Shown here: positions 32,461-45,233 of the stretch, piece after piece
How positions within the stretch are numbered: the first letter of the stretch is position 1
Layout: the number at the start of each line of letters is the position of its first letter
Translations under genes and position numbers: made by a program
Notes under the pieces: generated by a model
The model's input: only the letters and a program-made list of their open reading frames with translations
The model's database searches: none
Told to the model about the DNA's origin: nothing
Assembly (NCBI GenBank): GCA_035578175.1
Contig: JAQMRL010000014.1
Location: forward strand, 18,485,895-18,549,894
DNA: 64,000 nt
Source of the DNA: Catonia carolina
Lineage: Eukaryota > Arthropoda > Insecta > Hemiptera > Achilidae
Reading direction: 5' to 3'

Positions 32461-33232
32461 AAAAATCTTGTGTGAAACACTCACAAAACTTCCTTCTGGC
32501 TAATGCAAATAATTAACAATATAACCTAACATTAGTAATAAAACATTAGAAATAAACAAAAAAACTAACCTCAATACACATAACCTAATTTTAATCATGA
32601 GCGAAAGAGGCAATATGAAAATCAACCTCAGTTTGGCTTAAAAATATGGAAAATCACTATATCACGCTAAACTAGACTCTGTAGAGAAAAATGCTCACAA
32701 TAAAAGTAGTAGATCTTTTAATTTCCTACAACATTTGTCGTAAAATGCATAGTAAGGCTGAAATCTTAATAAATCGATTTTTTAATAGATTTTCATGATA
32801 AAAGAAAACAGAAAATTACTAATTACCGCTAAACTAAGCGTTATACAAAGAAATGTTGAATTAAAAGTTGTAGGATTTGAAATTCTCAATGACTTTTGTT
32901 TCGTACATTTTTGCGTTATATGCATATTAAAGCCGCCATCTTAAAAAACCCTCTTTTTACGAGAAAACTGCCTCCCCAAGAATTTCAGCAGACATGGCGC
33001 CTACCCTATCTTGTAGAGCGTACAAAATTTAGTAAATGAGGCGATTTTAAAAATAATCGTAAGAACCGTTTTTGAGAAAATCGGAAAGAAGTGAAAAATT
33101 ACACAAATAAACTATTACTTCCGGTTCACCGATTTTGATGAAAATGTTTGTGTCGAGTCGTCTAGTGGTATTTAACTTAAGTTTCAAGTTCGTACGATGT
33201 TCCGTTCTTGAGATATTCTGTTCACACTCAGA

Positions 33233-33263
<31 letters not shown>

Positions 33264-33291
33264 GCGCGTGTTAGGCAAGAGAAAGTAAAAA
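32461..33291 (-). mobile_element. HINE-1 copy with internal deletion next to the 5' end
   Basis: The 3' end at 32461 is intact. At the 5' end the (CA)n(CG)n core (33225-33269) is joined directly to 'ttaggcaagagaaagtaaaaa', so about 150 bp between the core and the 5' palindrome is missing. Confidence 0.75.
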
Positions 33292-33480
33292 CCTATTTTT
33301 TATTTAAAACATGATTCTGTACAGAGTATAGTTTAGTGTTAATTACTAATTTTCCGTATTTTAAAAATATACAGAGGTTGGTTTTCATTTTGCGTAATTC
33401 ACTTATGATTATACATAGATTATACCGTTTATTATTTAAAATGCCAAGCGAAAGTCGTGTGAGTGATTAGCATAATATTT
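33292..33480 (+). mobile_element. HINE-1 3' fragment, abutting the 5' end of the previous copy
   Basis: It runs from 'tacagagtatagtttagtg' to 'gccaagcgaaagtcgtgtgagtga'. It is diverged. Confidence 0.6.
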
Positions 33481-33839
33481 TTAAAATAACATTACCTACT
33501 ATTACAAATCGGTAAGTTTTATCTTTAACTCTGAACGTAGGCTATAACAAGTTTTTACGGTACACTGTCTCCTGGGAACAGGCAATTACCCGATTACGTC
33601 AATGAATTCTGTAAGGGACAATCTATCTAGTTTCTTCCGCCCTAACGCTGGGAATAGAAATTTTACCTCCTTTGCAACTAACTGAACTTCAAGAGCTCAA
33701 TAATTGGCAACACGACACTGGCCACTAGAAATAGGATGTCGTCTGATAGGTTTCTAATTTATACCATCTGACGTTACAAATTTTAGTCTTCTTGCACGCT
33801 ATCTATGGTACTAAAAGTGAACTGTAAGGATGGTTCAAC
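33481..33839. other. Unassigned sequence
   Basis: I recognise no gene or family. Confidence 0.4.
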
Positions 33840-33844
33840 ATGTT

Positions 33845-33947
33845 TTCACTCTCTCTCGCCTATATGAATATACTAGGTGTCCCAAACATCCAAGCACGGC
33901 GAAATATTTCGCGAGCTAGTGATTTATTCTTCAAAACATAATATAAT
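33845..33947 (+). mobile_element. HINE-1 5' tip followed by a possible Tc1/mariner terminus
   Basis: The first about 30 bp of HINE-1 (TTTTCACTCTCTCTCGCC, then CTATATGAATATA) is followed by CTAGGTGTCCCAAACATCC, which resembles a Tc1/mariner-type TIR. The break falls at the same TA in the 5' palindrome that mariner used at 59640. No right end was found before SINE-A begins. Confidence 0.4.
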
Positions 33948-34245
33948 CTTGTTGTTATTTAGGTCATCAGCCGAAAGACTGGTTTGAACCTGTAGACGTT
34001 TTACTAAGTAAATCGAGGAGTGAGGTGGTTTACAAATGCCTTCCTCACTGAGTGGAAAAGTATGCTTATCAGCATGCTGGGCCCTCTGAAAAGCACATAT
34101 TTTCCACTCTGTAAATGACACTTTCACTTTATTCACCACAGGGTCTAGCTGTATAATGAAATTTATTACTTTTAGAGGCGATAACTCTGATTAGTGTCTT
34201 TTACACCTCTGCCTCTTCTGTTCTTGAATGATTCAGTCATTTAGT
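33948..34245 (-). mobile_element. SINE-A, 5'-truncated
   Basis: It has the CAA-type tail at 33950 (tgttgttatttaggtcatcag) and the body up to 'gattcagtcatttagttgg'. The 5' about 100 bp are missing. Confidence 0.7.
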
Positions 34246-34270
34246 TGGATAAGCATGACCATAACGGTTA

Positions 34271-34611
34271 GTGTGAAAATTGCAAAAAAGTGAAAAATAC
34301 ACGAATAAACTACTATTTCCGATTGACCGATTTTGATGAAAATGTTCGTGTCGGGTCCTCTAAAAGTACATAACTTAAATTTCAATTTTCAATTTCGAAT
34401 AATGTTCCGTTCTTGAGATATTTGTTCACACTTACACACACGCAAGCGCACACACGCAAGCGCACACACGCAAAGACCAATCGATAAAACATTTTTTTTA
34501 ACAGGGGATCTGAAAACAAGTAGGATCCGGTGAAAACTCTATTTCAAAAAATCGACATGAAAACAATACTTTCCTCTCTACATATTCATATAGGCAAGAG
34601 AAAGTAAAAAT
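34271..34611 (-). mobile_element. HINE-1 5' portion
   Basis: The minus-strand 5' end at 34611 is intact. The core is a CACACGCAAGCG repeat (34434-34472), and the copy stops after 'gcaaaaaagtgaaaa'. Confidence 0.75.
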
Positions 34612-35017
34612 TAATAGAGTGATAATTGAATTAGAAAACTGAAAAATTCTAGATACAGTCGGGAAATTTTTCGTCATAAATTTAATGTACTTTGACACTT
34701 ATTTTGCACAGGAAACAATTGTCACTGAACGGATGATGCGAAAATTATTAACCGACTATATTTTTGCGGTAAAGAACAAAAAGTAATTATGGTCACCGAC
34801 CTGTCAAATTATGATTTAATAATTCATGCGCAACATGACAGAAAATTAAAACAGTAAGTGACATGACGTTGAATTGAAGCTGACAGGTAAATTCGTTTGT
34901 CAAATTAGGATGAACATCTCATTGCACCAATGCTCTGAGTAATACTAGAACATTAAAAAACGTTTTAGTAAATCTCGTTGAAAAAATATTTATTTATTTT
35001 ATTCTAATTACATTTAT
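34612..35017. other. Unassigned sequence
   Basis: I recognise no gene or family. Confidence 0.4.
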
Positions 35018-35981
35018 AAAAAATCGGGTGTGAAACACTCACACAACTTTCTCTTGCCAATGCAAATAATTAACAATATAACCTAACATTAGTAATAAAA
35101 TATTAGAAATAACATAGAAAAAACTAACCCCAATAAATATAACCTTATATTAATCATGAGTGAAAGACGCTAAACGAAAATCAACCTCAGATTGGCTTAA
35201 AATACGGAAAATCACTCTTTCAAGCTGAACTAGGCTCTGTAATAAAAGTTGTAGATCTTTTAATTTCCTATAAATTTGATTATGTACACTTTTTTTGTCG
35301 TAAAATGCAAACTAAGGCCAAAATCTTAAAAAAAGTCGATTTTTCACTTGTTTTCGTGAGAAAAAAACATAAAATCGCTAATTAACGCTAAACGAAGCAT
35401 TATATAAAATAATGTTTGAATTAAAAGTTATAGTATTTTAAATTGTCTACAACTTTCATTACATAAATTTTTGCGCTAAAATGCATATTAAAGTCGCAAT
35501 CTTAATAAAAACAATTTTTTTACGTGAAAACAGGCTCTCCAAGAATTTCAGCAGACATGACGCCAACACTATCTTATAGAGCATTAAACAATTTAGTAAA
35601 CCAGGCGATTGTAAAAAAAATATAGGATCAGTTTTTTAGAAAATCGCAAAAAGTGAAAAATTACACGAATAAACTACTACTTCCAGTTGACCGATTTTGA
35701 TGAAAATGTTCGTGACGGGTCTGGTAGTAGTATGTAACTTAAATTTCAAGTTTCAAGTTCGTATGATGTTTTGTTCTTGAGATATTCTGTTCACACACGC
35801 GCGCGCGCGTGCGCACACACTCACACACACACACACACACAGACCAAACGCTAAAAACATGTTTTTTGGGTTCAGGGGGTCTGAAAACGTGTAGATCCGG
35901 TGAATACTCGATTTCGAAAAATCGACATGAAAACAATACTTTCCTTCCTAATATATTCATATAGGCAAGAGAAAGTAAAAA
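35018..35981 (-). mobile_element. HINE-1 copy, full length
   Basis: Both ends are present and the core is at 35792-35841 (CACACGCGCGCG... then CACAC). A small deletion removes part of the 'gaaaaatgctcaaaataaaag' block. Confidence 0.8.
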
Positions 35982-36021
35982 GTATAGGCTACAATAAAAT
36001 TGTAAGTCTAGGTTTCCCTTG

Positions 36022-36717
36022 ACAATCCTTCCCAAGAATTTCAGCAGACATAGCGCTAACCCTATCTTGTATAGCATAAAAATTGTAGTAAATTGTGGTG
36101 ATTTGAAAAGAAAAAATAGTTTGAGTCGTTTTTGAGAAAAATCGCAAAAAGGTGAAAAATTACATTAATAAACTACACACTAATAACTACACTACTTCCG
36201 GTTGACCAATTTTGATGAAAATGTTTTTGATGGTTCCCCTAGTGGTACGTAACTTAAGTGGTTCCAAGTATCAACTCTGTATGATATTCCGTTCGCTCAC
36301 TCCCCTTCCCCCTCTCACACACTCTCTCTTTCCCCTCCCCTTCTCACGATCTACCACCTATCTCTCGCACACAGAAACATACACACGCTCATGTATTCAC
36401 TTCCTATTCTCTCGCCCCACCAATCTTCCTCACAAACTTATCCATTCACTTCCTCTTTTCCCCCACCAAACTCACTACATCTCACTCCTTTCGCTCTCTC
36501 TTTCCTCCGTTTTTTTGCTCACCGTTTCTCGCTCTTTCTGGTTCTCAAGCCACGCGCACACGCACACACGCACGTGCAGACCAATCGCTAAATGTTTTTT
36601 TTTTTTTGGGTTTAGGACTTGAAAACGTGTATATCCGGGGAAAACTCGACTTCGAAAAACCGACATGAACACAACACTTTCTCTCCCGATATTTATAAAG
36701 GGCAAGAGAAAATAAAA
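36022..36717 (-). mobile_element. HINE-1 5' portion with the core replaced by a polypyrimidine tract
   Basis: It runs on the minus strand from 36717 (ATTTTCTCTTGCCC) to 'acaatccttcccaag'. Where the GT core should be, 36297-36560 is a C/T-rich stretch with scattered CACACG. A 136-residue open frame across it is compositionally biased and not convincing. Confidence 0.7.
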
Positions 36718-37353
36718 AATACTTTAATTTTCATCACGTACTTTTTGTTTAATAACTGTCGCATTTTCTTTTATACTGTAGTACATAATTACATCGATAA
36801 ATTTTAGTAAACAAAAAATAAATAAGAAAGAAAAAAAGAAAAATGGTTAATAAAGAAAAAAGCGATGTCCTGAATACAAGAGACCACACAAAGTGTAAGG
36901 CTGGTGGAAAAACAGTGTCGGAAGTTAGGTATATATTTGACAGAGAACTGTAATAAAGACTGAATCTACCAAATGGACGGACTGGTCTAGAAATTTAGCA
37001 CTATAGTATATATATTTTTTCTGGAAATACCTCCGCCTCCACTATCAGGCGGCATACCAGACAGTGCCTTCTAGATAGATACACTGGCTTCGCTATGTAC
37101 CACCACTAAAATACGTGACCAGAATATGTACAAGTAGTCATGTGAACAAATACGTGCGATAAATGTAATGTTATACTGTAGTGACCTCTAGTGGTATTTT
37201 TTTAAACTAACCGTTAAAGGAACTGCTTGGTTATTTTATTTTACCTTACACCGACATATTTCCTTAACTTATTTAAATTTATAAATCTTTGTTAAATGTC
37301 TACATTGTTCAAATTTTATCACATTCCTTATGTTCACCCTTTGAATCATTAGA
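36718..37353. other. Unassigned sequence
   Basis: I recognise no gene or family. Confidence 0.4.
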
Positions 37354-37749
37354 AAAAATCTGGTGTGAACACTCACAGGACATTCTCTTAGCAATGCAAA
37401 TATTAACAATTATAACCTAACATTAGTAATAATACGCTGGAAATAAACACAAAACCTAACCTCAAAAACATAACTTTATTTTAATCATGAGTGAATGATG
37501 CCAATTTTAAACCAATCTTAGTTTGGCTTAATGATACGGAAAATCACTCATTAACGCTAAACTAGGCTCTGTAGAGAAAAATGCTTAAAATAAAAATTGT
37601 AGATCTTTAAATTTTCTATAAATTTTATTATATACAATTTTGTCGTTAAATGCGTACTAAGACTGAAATCTTAAAAAATCTACTTTTTACAGATTTTCAT
37701 GACAAAAGAAACAGAAAATTACTAACTACTGCTAAACTAAGCGTAATAC

Positions 37750-38621
37750 AAAACATATATACGAACGTGTTGGCTTCATTATTGAACAATTGGGATACCG
37801 TAAAATCTGTGCACGATGGGTACCACGCCGTCTGACAGACGAGAATAAACAGCGTCGATTGGAATGCTGTGAACAACTTTTGAAGCGCTACCGTGACGAA
37901 GGAGACGACTTTCTTTTGAATATTGTGACGGGGGACGAGTCATGGGTTCATCATTACGATCCCGAAGAAAAAAGGCAGAGCGCTGAATATCGTCATCCAC
38001 ATTCTCCTGTTGTGAAAAAGTTCAAAACACAACCGTCCGCAAAAAAAATTCTTTTGACTGTGTTTTGGGATGCTCGCCGAGTTTATGTGACTGATTATCT
38101 GGAACGAGGGGCAACGGTAAATTCTGCTCAGTATATACAGACTCTGAAACACCTCCGACGTCGAGTTTGTCGTGTTAGAGGCAACCTGGCGCCAATAATT
38201 TTGCAACACGACAATGCTCGTCCACACACTTCGCGTGCAACTGGAGAGGCTCTGAGAAACCTGAAGTTTCAACCAATTTTACACCCTCCGTATTCTCCCG
38301 ACCTTGCGCCTTGCGATTTTTATTTTTTTCCTCTACTGAAGAGAGACCTTAAGGGTAATCATTACAGCTCGGACAATGAGGTGAAGGCAGCTATTGCGTC
38401 CTGGGTTCGAGGAAAGTCGGAAGAATTTTTCAGTGACGGAATGAAAAAACTTGTTAAACGTTGGGAGAAATGTGTAATGCTTAACGGTGACTATATTAAA
38501 AAATAAATAGATAATTTGGTAGGTTAAGATTTGTACTTTAATTTTTTATTTACCCCATCTTGCTATTTCTTTTTGTTCGTCTTCTACAAGCATGTGTGCA
38601 TTACTTATCAGCCTACCCTCG
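37750..38621 (+). mobile_element. Mariner element, 5'-truncated, inserted in HINE-1
   Basis: The right terminus matches insect mariners: read inward it is CGAGGGTAGGCTGATAAGTA, followed by TA at 38622-38623. The left TIR, 5' UTR and start of the gene are missing; the HINE-1 flank meets the transposase directly near 37750. Its arms are not expanded, unlike the hairpin derivatives in this window. Confidence 0.85.
37760..38506 (+). pseudogene. Mariner transposase (DD34D) lacking the N-terminus
   Basis: The uninterrupted frame of about 248 codons to TAA reads from FIIEQLGYRKICARWVPRRL, the linker at the end of the second HTH region. It continues through TGDESWVHHYDPEEK (first catalytic Asp), ILQHDNARPH (second Asp) and HPPYSPDLAPCDFYFF (third Asp, 34 residues between the last two). 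It ends WEKCVMLNGDYIKK. Full-length mariner transposases are about 345 residues, so roughly the first 100, which bind the TIRs, are absent. The catalytic domain has no stop or frameshift, which suggests a fairly recent insertion. Without the DNA-binding half and the left TIR it should be inert. The nominal first codon of the longest frame is an internal TTG, not a true start. Confidence 0.9.
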
Positions 38622-38702
38622 TAACATAAAAGTTGTAGGTTTTTAAATTGTCTACAACTTTGATTACATGTAATACACTATTGCGCTAAAATGCAAATTA
38701 AG

Positions 38703-39676
38703 TTCCTAATCTTTTTTACTTTCTCTTGCCTATATGAATATATAGGAAGGAAAGTATTGTTTTCATGTCGATTTTTCGAAATCGAGTTTTCACCGGATCT
38801 ATACGTTTTCAGACCCCCTGAACCCAAAAAACATGTTTTTAGCGATTGGTCTGTGTGTCTGTGTGTCTCTGTGTGTGTGTGTCTGTGTGTGAACAGAATA
38901 TCTCAAGAACGAAACATCGTACGAACTTGAAACTTGAAACTTAAGTTACATACCACTACCGGACGCGACACGAACATTTTCATCAAAATCGGTCAACCGG
39001 AAGTAGTAGTTTATTCGTATAATTTTTCAGTTTTTTACGATTTTCTCAAAAACTGGTCCTACGATTTTTTTTTAAAATCGCCTATTTTACTCAATTTTTT
39101 ATTCTCTACAAGATAGGGTAGGCGCCATGTTTGCTGAAATTCTCGGTGAGGCTGTTTTCACGTAAAAAACGTTGTTTTTTTTAAGATTACGGCTTTAATA
39201 TAAATTTTAGCGCAAAAACTTATATAATAAAAGTTGTAGAGAATTTAAAAACCTACAACTTCTGTTTCAAACATTTTTTTGTATAACGCTTAGTTTAGCG
39301 GTAATTTGCGATTTTCTGTTTTTTTTCTCACGAAAACGTGAGAAAAATCGATTTTTTTAACATTTCGGTCTTAGTATGCATTTTACGACAAAAGTGTATA
39401 TAATTAAATTTATAGAAAATTTAAAGATCTACAACTTTTGTTTAGAGCATTTTTCTCTACAGAGGCTAGTTTAGCGTGAAAGCGTGATTTTCCGTATTTT
39501 TAAGCCAAACTGAGTTCGATTGTCATTTTGCGTCATTCACTCATGATTAAAATAAGGTTATGTTTTTAAGGTTAGTTTTTGTTTATTTCTAATATTTTAT
39601 TAATAATGTTAGGTTTATTATTAATTATTTGCATTGGCAAGAGAAAGTTGTGTGAGTGTTTCACACCAGATTTTTT
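38703..39676 (+). mobile_element. HINE-1 copy, full length, canonical
   Basis: Both ends and the (GT/CT)n core (38851-38890) are intact. It is nearly identical over long stretches to 9093-10058. It lies inside or against the minus-strand copy at 37354-38705. Confidence 0.8.
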
Positions 39677-40073
39677 CTCTTGAATATATAAGTTAAGATA
39701 TTTCTTTTTGCAACTGTATTAAATTAAAAGAAGCAAATTTGATAAAAAAGAGGGTACAAATATTGACAAATTTTAAGACATGACGAGATCGTTGTTTATT
39801 GACAGTACTTAAACCGTAATCGTTAAGTTAGTTCATTATTTTGTTAATCATTTGCTTATTTTTTTTTCTTTAATTTTGACGTCTCATGATATCCCTACTC
39901 CAGAGTCATTTCAGTCTTCGTATGGGGCCGTTGAAAAATCTGGTGGGTCTAAATCAACAATGAGCTGGTTTGGATTATTAGGTAATTCCTTTTTAAATCG
40001 TGTGTATGCGCGTAGGAACTCATTGTTGATGTATGGGACGTTTAAATTGTGTGTCGTGAATCTTTCGTTACGT
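39677..40073. other. Unassigned sequence
   Basis: I recognise nothing; an 85-residue open frame at 39852-40109 has no domain signature. Confidence 0.4.
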
Positions 40074-41362
<1,289 letters not shown>

Positions 41363-41533
41363 TTTTTTTTTTGTTCAACGTCCGACTCTTCTGCATTTAC
41401 TGCTAATGCAGACGGTGAAGGATGAAATGATTTTTTGTAACGTATGAAAATATGCCATACCTGAATGGGATTCGAACCCAAGAGCGCATTATGAGAGGCG
41501 AGCACGTTACCAACTACGCCAATGCGGCTGGCA
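41363..41533 (-). mobile_element. SINE-B copy with altered 3' region
   Basis: On the minus strand the A-box region (ttggcgtagttggtaacgtgctcgcc) and B-box (GGTTCGAATCC) are intact. The 3' body differs from other copies around 41377-41420, where 'ctaatgcagacggtgaag' replaces the usual 'aacgtcgtcgctaatgacc'. Confidence 0.75.
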
Positions 41534-41744
41534 TTACGTTAAAGGTATTACTGTCATAACAGTTTGGGCTTTAAGCGTTATACTTTCAAAGTGACCGATG
41601 GTGTGGCACAACAGTAAATTTGGCTGGTATACATCCAAACGGGTCTTAAGTAACACTTATGAACTAGTAGTTTTAGATGAACTGGGAGTTTAGATGATCT
41701 GGTTAGCAACGAATACATTGTTTACGTTTAGCGTCAAAAAAAAA

Positions 41745-42013
41745 TTTACGCGAGAAAAGCCTCCTCTAAAAATTTAGCAGAAATGGGGCCTACCATATCT
41801 TGTAGAACGTAAAACATGTAGTAATTGAGGCGATTTTTAAAAAAAATCGTTGGAAGTTTTTGAGAAAATCGCAAAAAACTGAAAAATGACACGAACTACA
41901 ACTTCCGGTTGACTGATTTTGATGAAAATGTTCGTGTCATGTCCTTTAGTAGTACCTAACTTAAGTTTTGAATTTCAACTTCATACAATGTTTCGTTCTT
42001 GAGATATTTTGTT

Positions 42014-42052
<39 letters not shown>

Positions 42053-42191
42053 CGATCGCTCAAAAAATGCTTTTTGGGTTTAGAGGGTCTGAAAACGTGT
42101 AGAACCGGTGAAAACTCGATTTTGAAAAATCGACATGAAACAATACTTTCCTTCTTTTTTATTGTCATATAGGCAAGAGAAAGCAAAAATT
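41745..42191 (-). mobile_element. HINE-1 5' half
   Basis: It runs on the minus strand from 42191 to 'acgcgagaaaagcctcc', with a (CA)n core at 42016-42049. Confidence 0.75.
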
Positions 42192-42317
42192 TGGTTACGT
42201 TTTTCATTTTACATCATTTACTAGGGCTAATGATTAGGCGTAAATATAAGTTACATTTTTCATTATTTCCAATTGCAAGAAAAAGTTGTGTGAGTGTTTC
42301 ACACCAGATTTTTAGTT
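42192..42317 (+). mobile_element. HINE-1 3' fragment abutting the previous 5' end
   Basis: It is diverged but keeps the terminal GTGTGAGTGTTTCACAC hairpin and CCAGATTTTT. Confidence 0.65.
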
Positions 42318-42598
42318 ATCCGGACCCATCCGATTAAAGAACAAATTACTGTATTTATGTTAGTTTATTATCTATAAATATTACTTACATTTAACGAATT
42401 AGATTGCAGAAACCATAATTACTGACCTATAATAGAACACAAAAAAGGAATATATTAGAAAAAATTTCATTACATGTGACATAAATTTAACCAACAAAAA
42501 ATACTGAAACATGTCTTGAGTTGTTATTTATATGGTTTTTGCTTATTTCTATAGTTTTGTGTGACTTTTTATAAATTTTTAACAATATATAGGCTATT
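42318..42598. other. Unassigned sequence
   Basis: I recognise nothing in it. Confidence 0.4.
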
Positions 42599-42755
42599 AA
42601 AAGGGGTATTTCAAAAAGGACACACCGCAATATCAAGAAGGTAGAAGTAACGCATAAGCAAATTTCATGTCACATTACAAATGTCAGTTAACACTACTGT
42701 ATTCAAGGTTAACAGCTTGTAACAATTGAAATGTCGTTCTTGTGCATCAGTTCTA
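42599..42755 (+). mobile_element. Diverged left arm of the 45480-type element
   Basis: Order and spacing match the left arm: ggggtatttcaaaaaggacac, then 'aagaaggtagaagtaacgcat', 'ctgtattcaaggttaacagctt' and 'aattgaaatgt'. No right arm is found. A polypyrimidine tract begins about 50 bp further on. Confidence 0.5.
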
Positions 42756-42804
42756 CTCTTATTCATTTGTTTCTATTGTTTCAACGGTAAAGATACAGCG
42801 TTCT

Positions 42805-43247
42805 TCCTCCTCCTCCTTTTTCCCTTATTCATTTTTTCCTCCCCCACCCCTTTCAACTTCCTCTAGATCATCATCTTCCTTTCTTTGCTCTTCTTCTTCT
42901 ACTACGTTTCCTCTCGCTCTTTCTGCTCCTCCTCCTTTTACTCCATCTTCTCTCTCTTCCTCTCCTGGTCCTTCTTTTTTCCTTCTAATTCTCCTCCTTC
43001 TCTTTTTTCTCTCCTCGATACTTTCTCATTCTCTTTCAACTTCTCCCTTCCTCCTCCTCATCCTCCTTCTTCCACTCCTTCTCCTTCTCCCTCAAATTAT
43101 CCTCTTTTTCCTCCTTCTTTGTTCTCTTCTTTTCTGCTTCTCCTTCTTCCTCACCTCCTCTTCCTCCTTCATCTTCTTGTTCCCCTCTACCACCTCTACC
43201 ACATTCTTCTCTTCTTTCATTTTTGCATTTTTCTCCTCCTTCTCCTA
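42805..43247 (+). repeat. Polypyrimidine (TCC/CTT-rich) tract, about 440 bp
   Basis: The plus strand is almost entirely C and T in TCCTCC, CTTCTTC and TTCTCC words. Phe/Ser/Leu-rich open frames spanning it (about 120-170 codons in two frames) are compositional artefacts. Confidence 0.85.
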
Positions 43248-43574
43248 CATTAGAAAATAAAAATATTTCATCTACGCAGCTCTTTAATATGAAGTGGCAA
43301 CCAATCCCTAAAATATTTCACAACCTTAATTTTAAGGCAAATCCTTCTAATGTTAATGACATCATGGTCAGCGCAGGTGCAGTTGCAAAAAGATATATAC
43401 ATATAATTCTAGGGTTTTTTACCTTTTTTTACCCATTAAGTGTAAGGGATCGAAACAAAACTCTGTTTCTTTTTTTTTATTAAATTACTAAAGAAAAATT
43501 TATAGTAATTCGCCACTCCAGTACATTTAATGACAGATCATTGAGTGAATCCAAGAGCCAGTAACGGGTTTTGC

Positions 43575-43648
<74 letters not shown>

Positions 43649-43880
43649 TAAAACAGTGTCAGGAAAATTTATGGTACTCTGAAATTAGTTTCACATAGTG
43701 TTTACCGATATTTATGACAGAAAGTTTATATTAGGGTTCATTCATAAGGCTCGATTGTATACGCTACCGAGAAACCATTATTGTCTTCAAAAGCTTAGGC
43801 TGTATTTAATTATTTCAATATACATGTTAATTTTGAAATACCACGAATATAAGAAACATCAAACGCAATAACTTAGAGAT
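43248..43880. repeat. Spacer with (AT)n(CA)n microsatellite
   Basis: The (AT)n at 43578-43603 is followed by (CA)n at 43610-43646. Otherwise I recognise nothing. Confidence 0.6.
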
Positions 43881-44023
43881 TTTTTTACTTTCTCTTGCCT
43901 ATATAAAAAATAATATGTATAAAGGAACGTATTGTTTTCATGTCGATTTTTCAAAATCGAGTTTTCGCCGGATATACACGTTTTCAGACACTCTGGACCC
44001 CAAAAAACATGTTTTAGCGATTG

Positions 44024-44056
<33 letters not shown>

Positions 44057-45233
44057 CGCACGCGAACAAAATATCTCAAAAAAGGAATATCGAACGAACT
44101 TGAAACTTGAATCTTAAGTTGGATACTACTACCGAACCCTATACGAACGTTTTCATTAAAATCGGCCAACCGGAAGTAATAGTTTATGCGTGTCATTTTT
44201 TAAAATTTTCTCAAAAACGGTTCTTACGATTTTTTTTTTAAAATCGCCTCATTTACTAAATTGTTAATCCTTTACACGATAGGGTAGGCGCCGTGTCGGG
44301 AAGGTTGTTTTTTCGTAAAAAAATAGTTTTTTTTAAATTGCAACTTAACTATAAAATGTATTTGACCGCAAAATTGTATATAATAAAAGTTACAGACAAT
44401 TTAAAAACCTACAACTGTTATTTAAACATTTTTTGTATAACGTATAATTTAGCGGTAATTAGGGATTTTATGTTTTTTTTCTCACGAAAATGTGTAAAAA
44501 ATCGATTTTTTTTAAAGATTTCAGCCTTAGTATGCATTTTACGACATAAGTGTATATAATAAAATTTATAGGATGTACAATATTTATCTGCCCATAACAG
44601 ACAGGTGGAGTGTCAAATTATTTACACTCAATCTGTTTGTTGCCGGGCTAAAATAAATAGTTCTGTTTCTTATCACATGGTCAGCCAATTAAATGACTGA
44701 ATCGTTTAAGAACAGAAGAGGTAGAGGTGTATTGTGACACTAGTCAGAGTTATCTTCTCTGAAAGTAATGAATTTCACTATACAGCCAGACCCTGTGGTG
44801 AATGAAGTGAAGGTGTCGTTTGCAGAGTGGAAAATATGTGCTTTTCAGAGGGCCCGGCATGCTGTTAAGCGTACTTTTCCACTCAGTGAGGAAGGCAATG
44901 GTAAACCACCTCACTCCTTGTTTTACTTAGTAAAACCTCTACAGGTTCAAACCAGCCTTTCGGCTGTTGACCTAAACAACAACACAATATTTATTTAGAA
45001 AATTTTCTCTACACAGCCCAGTTTAGCGTGAAAGAGTGATTTTTCATTTTGTTTAGCCAAATTGAGGGTGATTTTCATTTTGCGTCTTTCACTCATGATT
45101 AAAACTAAGTTATGTTTATTAAGGTTATTTTCTTTTTTGGTTAATTCTAACGTTTTATTACTAATGTTAGGTTATATTGTACATTATATGTATTGGCCAG
45201 AGAAAGTCGTGTGAGTGTTTCACACTAGATTTT
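43881..45233 (+). mobile_element. HINE-1 copy split by SINE-A
   Basis: The two halves, 43881-44587 and 44984-45233, join in family order across the SINE-A insertion. The core at 44024-44062 is GT then GC. The 3' end is GTGTGAGTGTTTCACAC followed by TAGATTTT. Confidence 0.8.
44588..44983 (+). mobile_element. SINE-A, full-length copy with 11-bp target duplication in HINE-1
   Basis: It is flanked by exact repeats ACAATATTTAT at 44577-44587 and 44984-44994. The ends are CTGCCCATAACAGACAGG and CCTAAACAACAAC, giving 396 bp, the same length as the copy at 4600. With that copy it defines the family borders. Confidence 0.85.

Larger units (their letters stand above)
37354..38705 (-). mobile_element. 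HINE-1 copy split by a mariner and truncated by another HINE-1
   Basis: The 3' end is at 37354 and the copy is recognisable to 'gctaaactaagcgtaatacaaa' at 37750. The mariner follows, and it resumes at 38624 ('acataaaagttgtaggt'). At about 38703, inside 'taatctttttt', a plus-strand HINE-1 begins, and the remainder of this copy does not reappear after it. Confidence 0.75.

Noticed and set aside
36212..36622. 136-codon frame rich in Ser, Pro and Leu
   Set aside because: It spans a C/T-rich expansion inside a HINE-1 copy; composition explains it.
42742..43260. 172- and 122-codon Ser/Phe/Leu-rich frames
   Set aside because: They are a product of the polypyrimidine tract; no start context, domain or alternative composition supports a protein.
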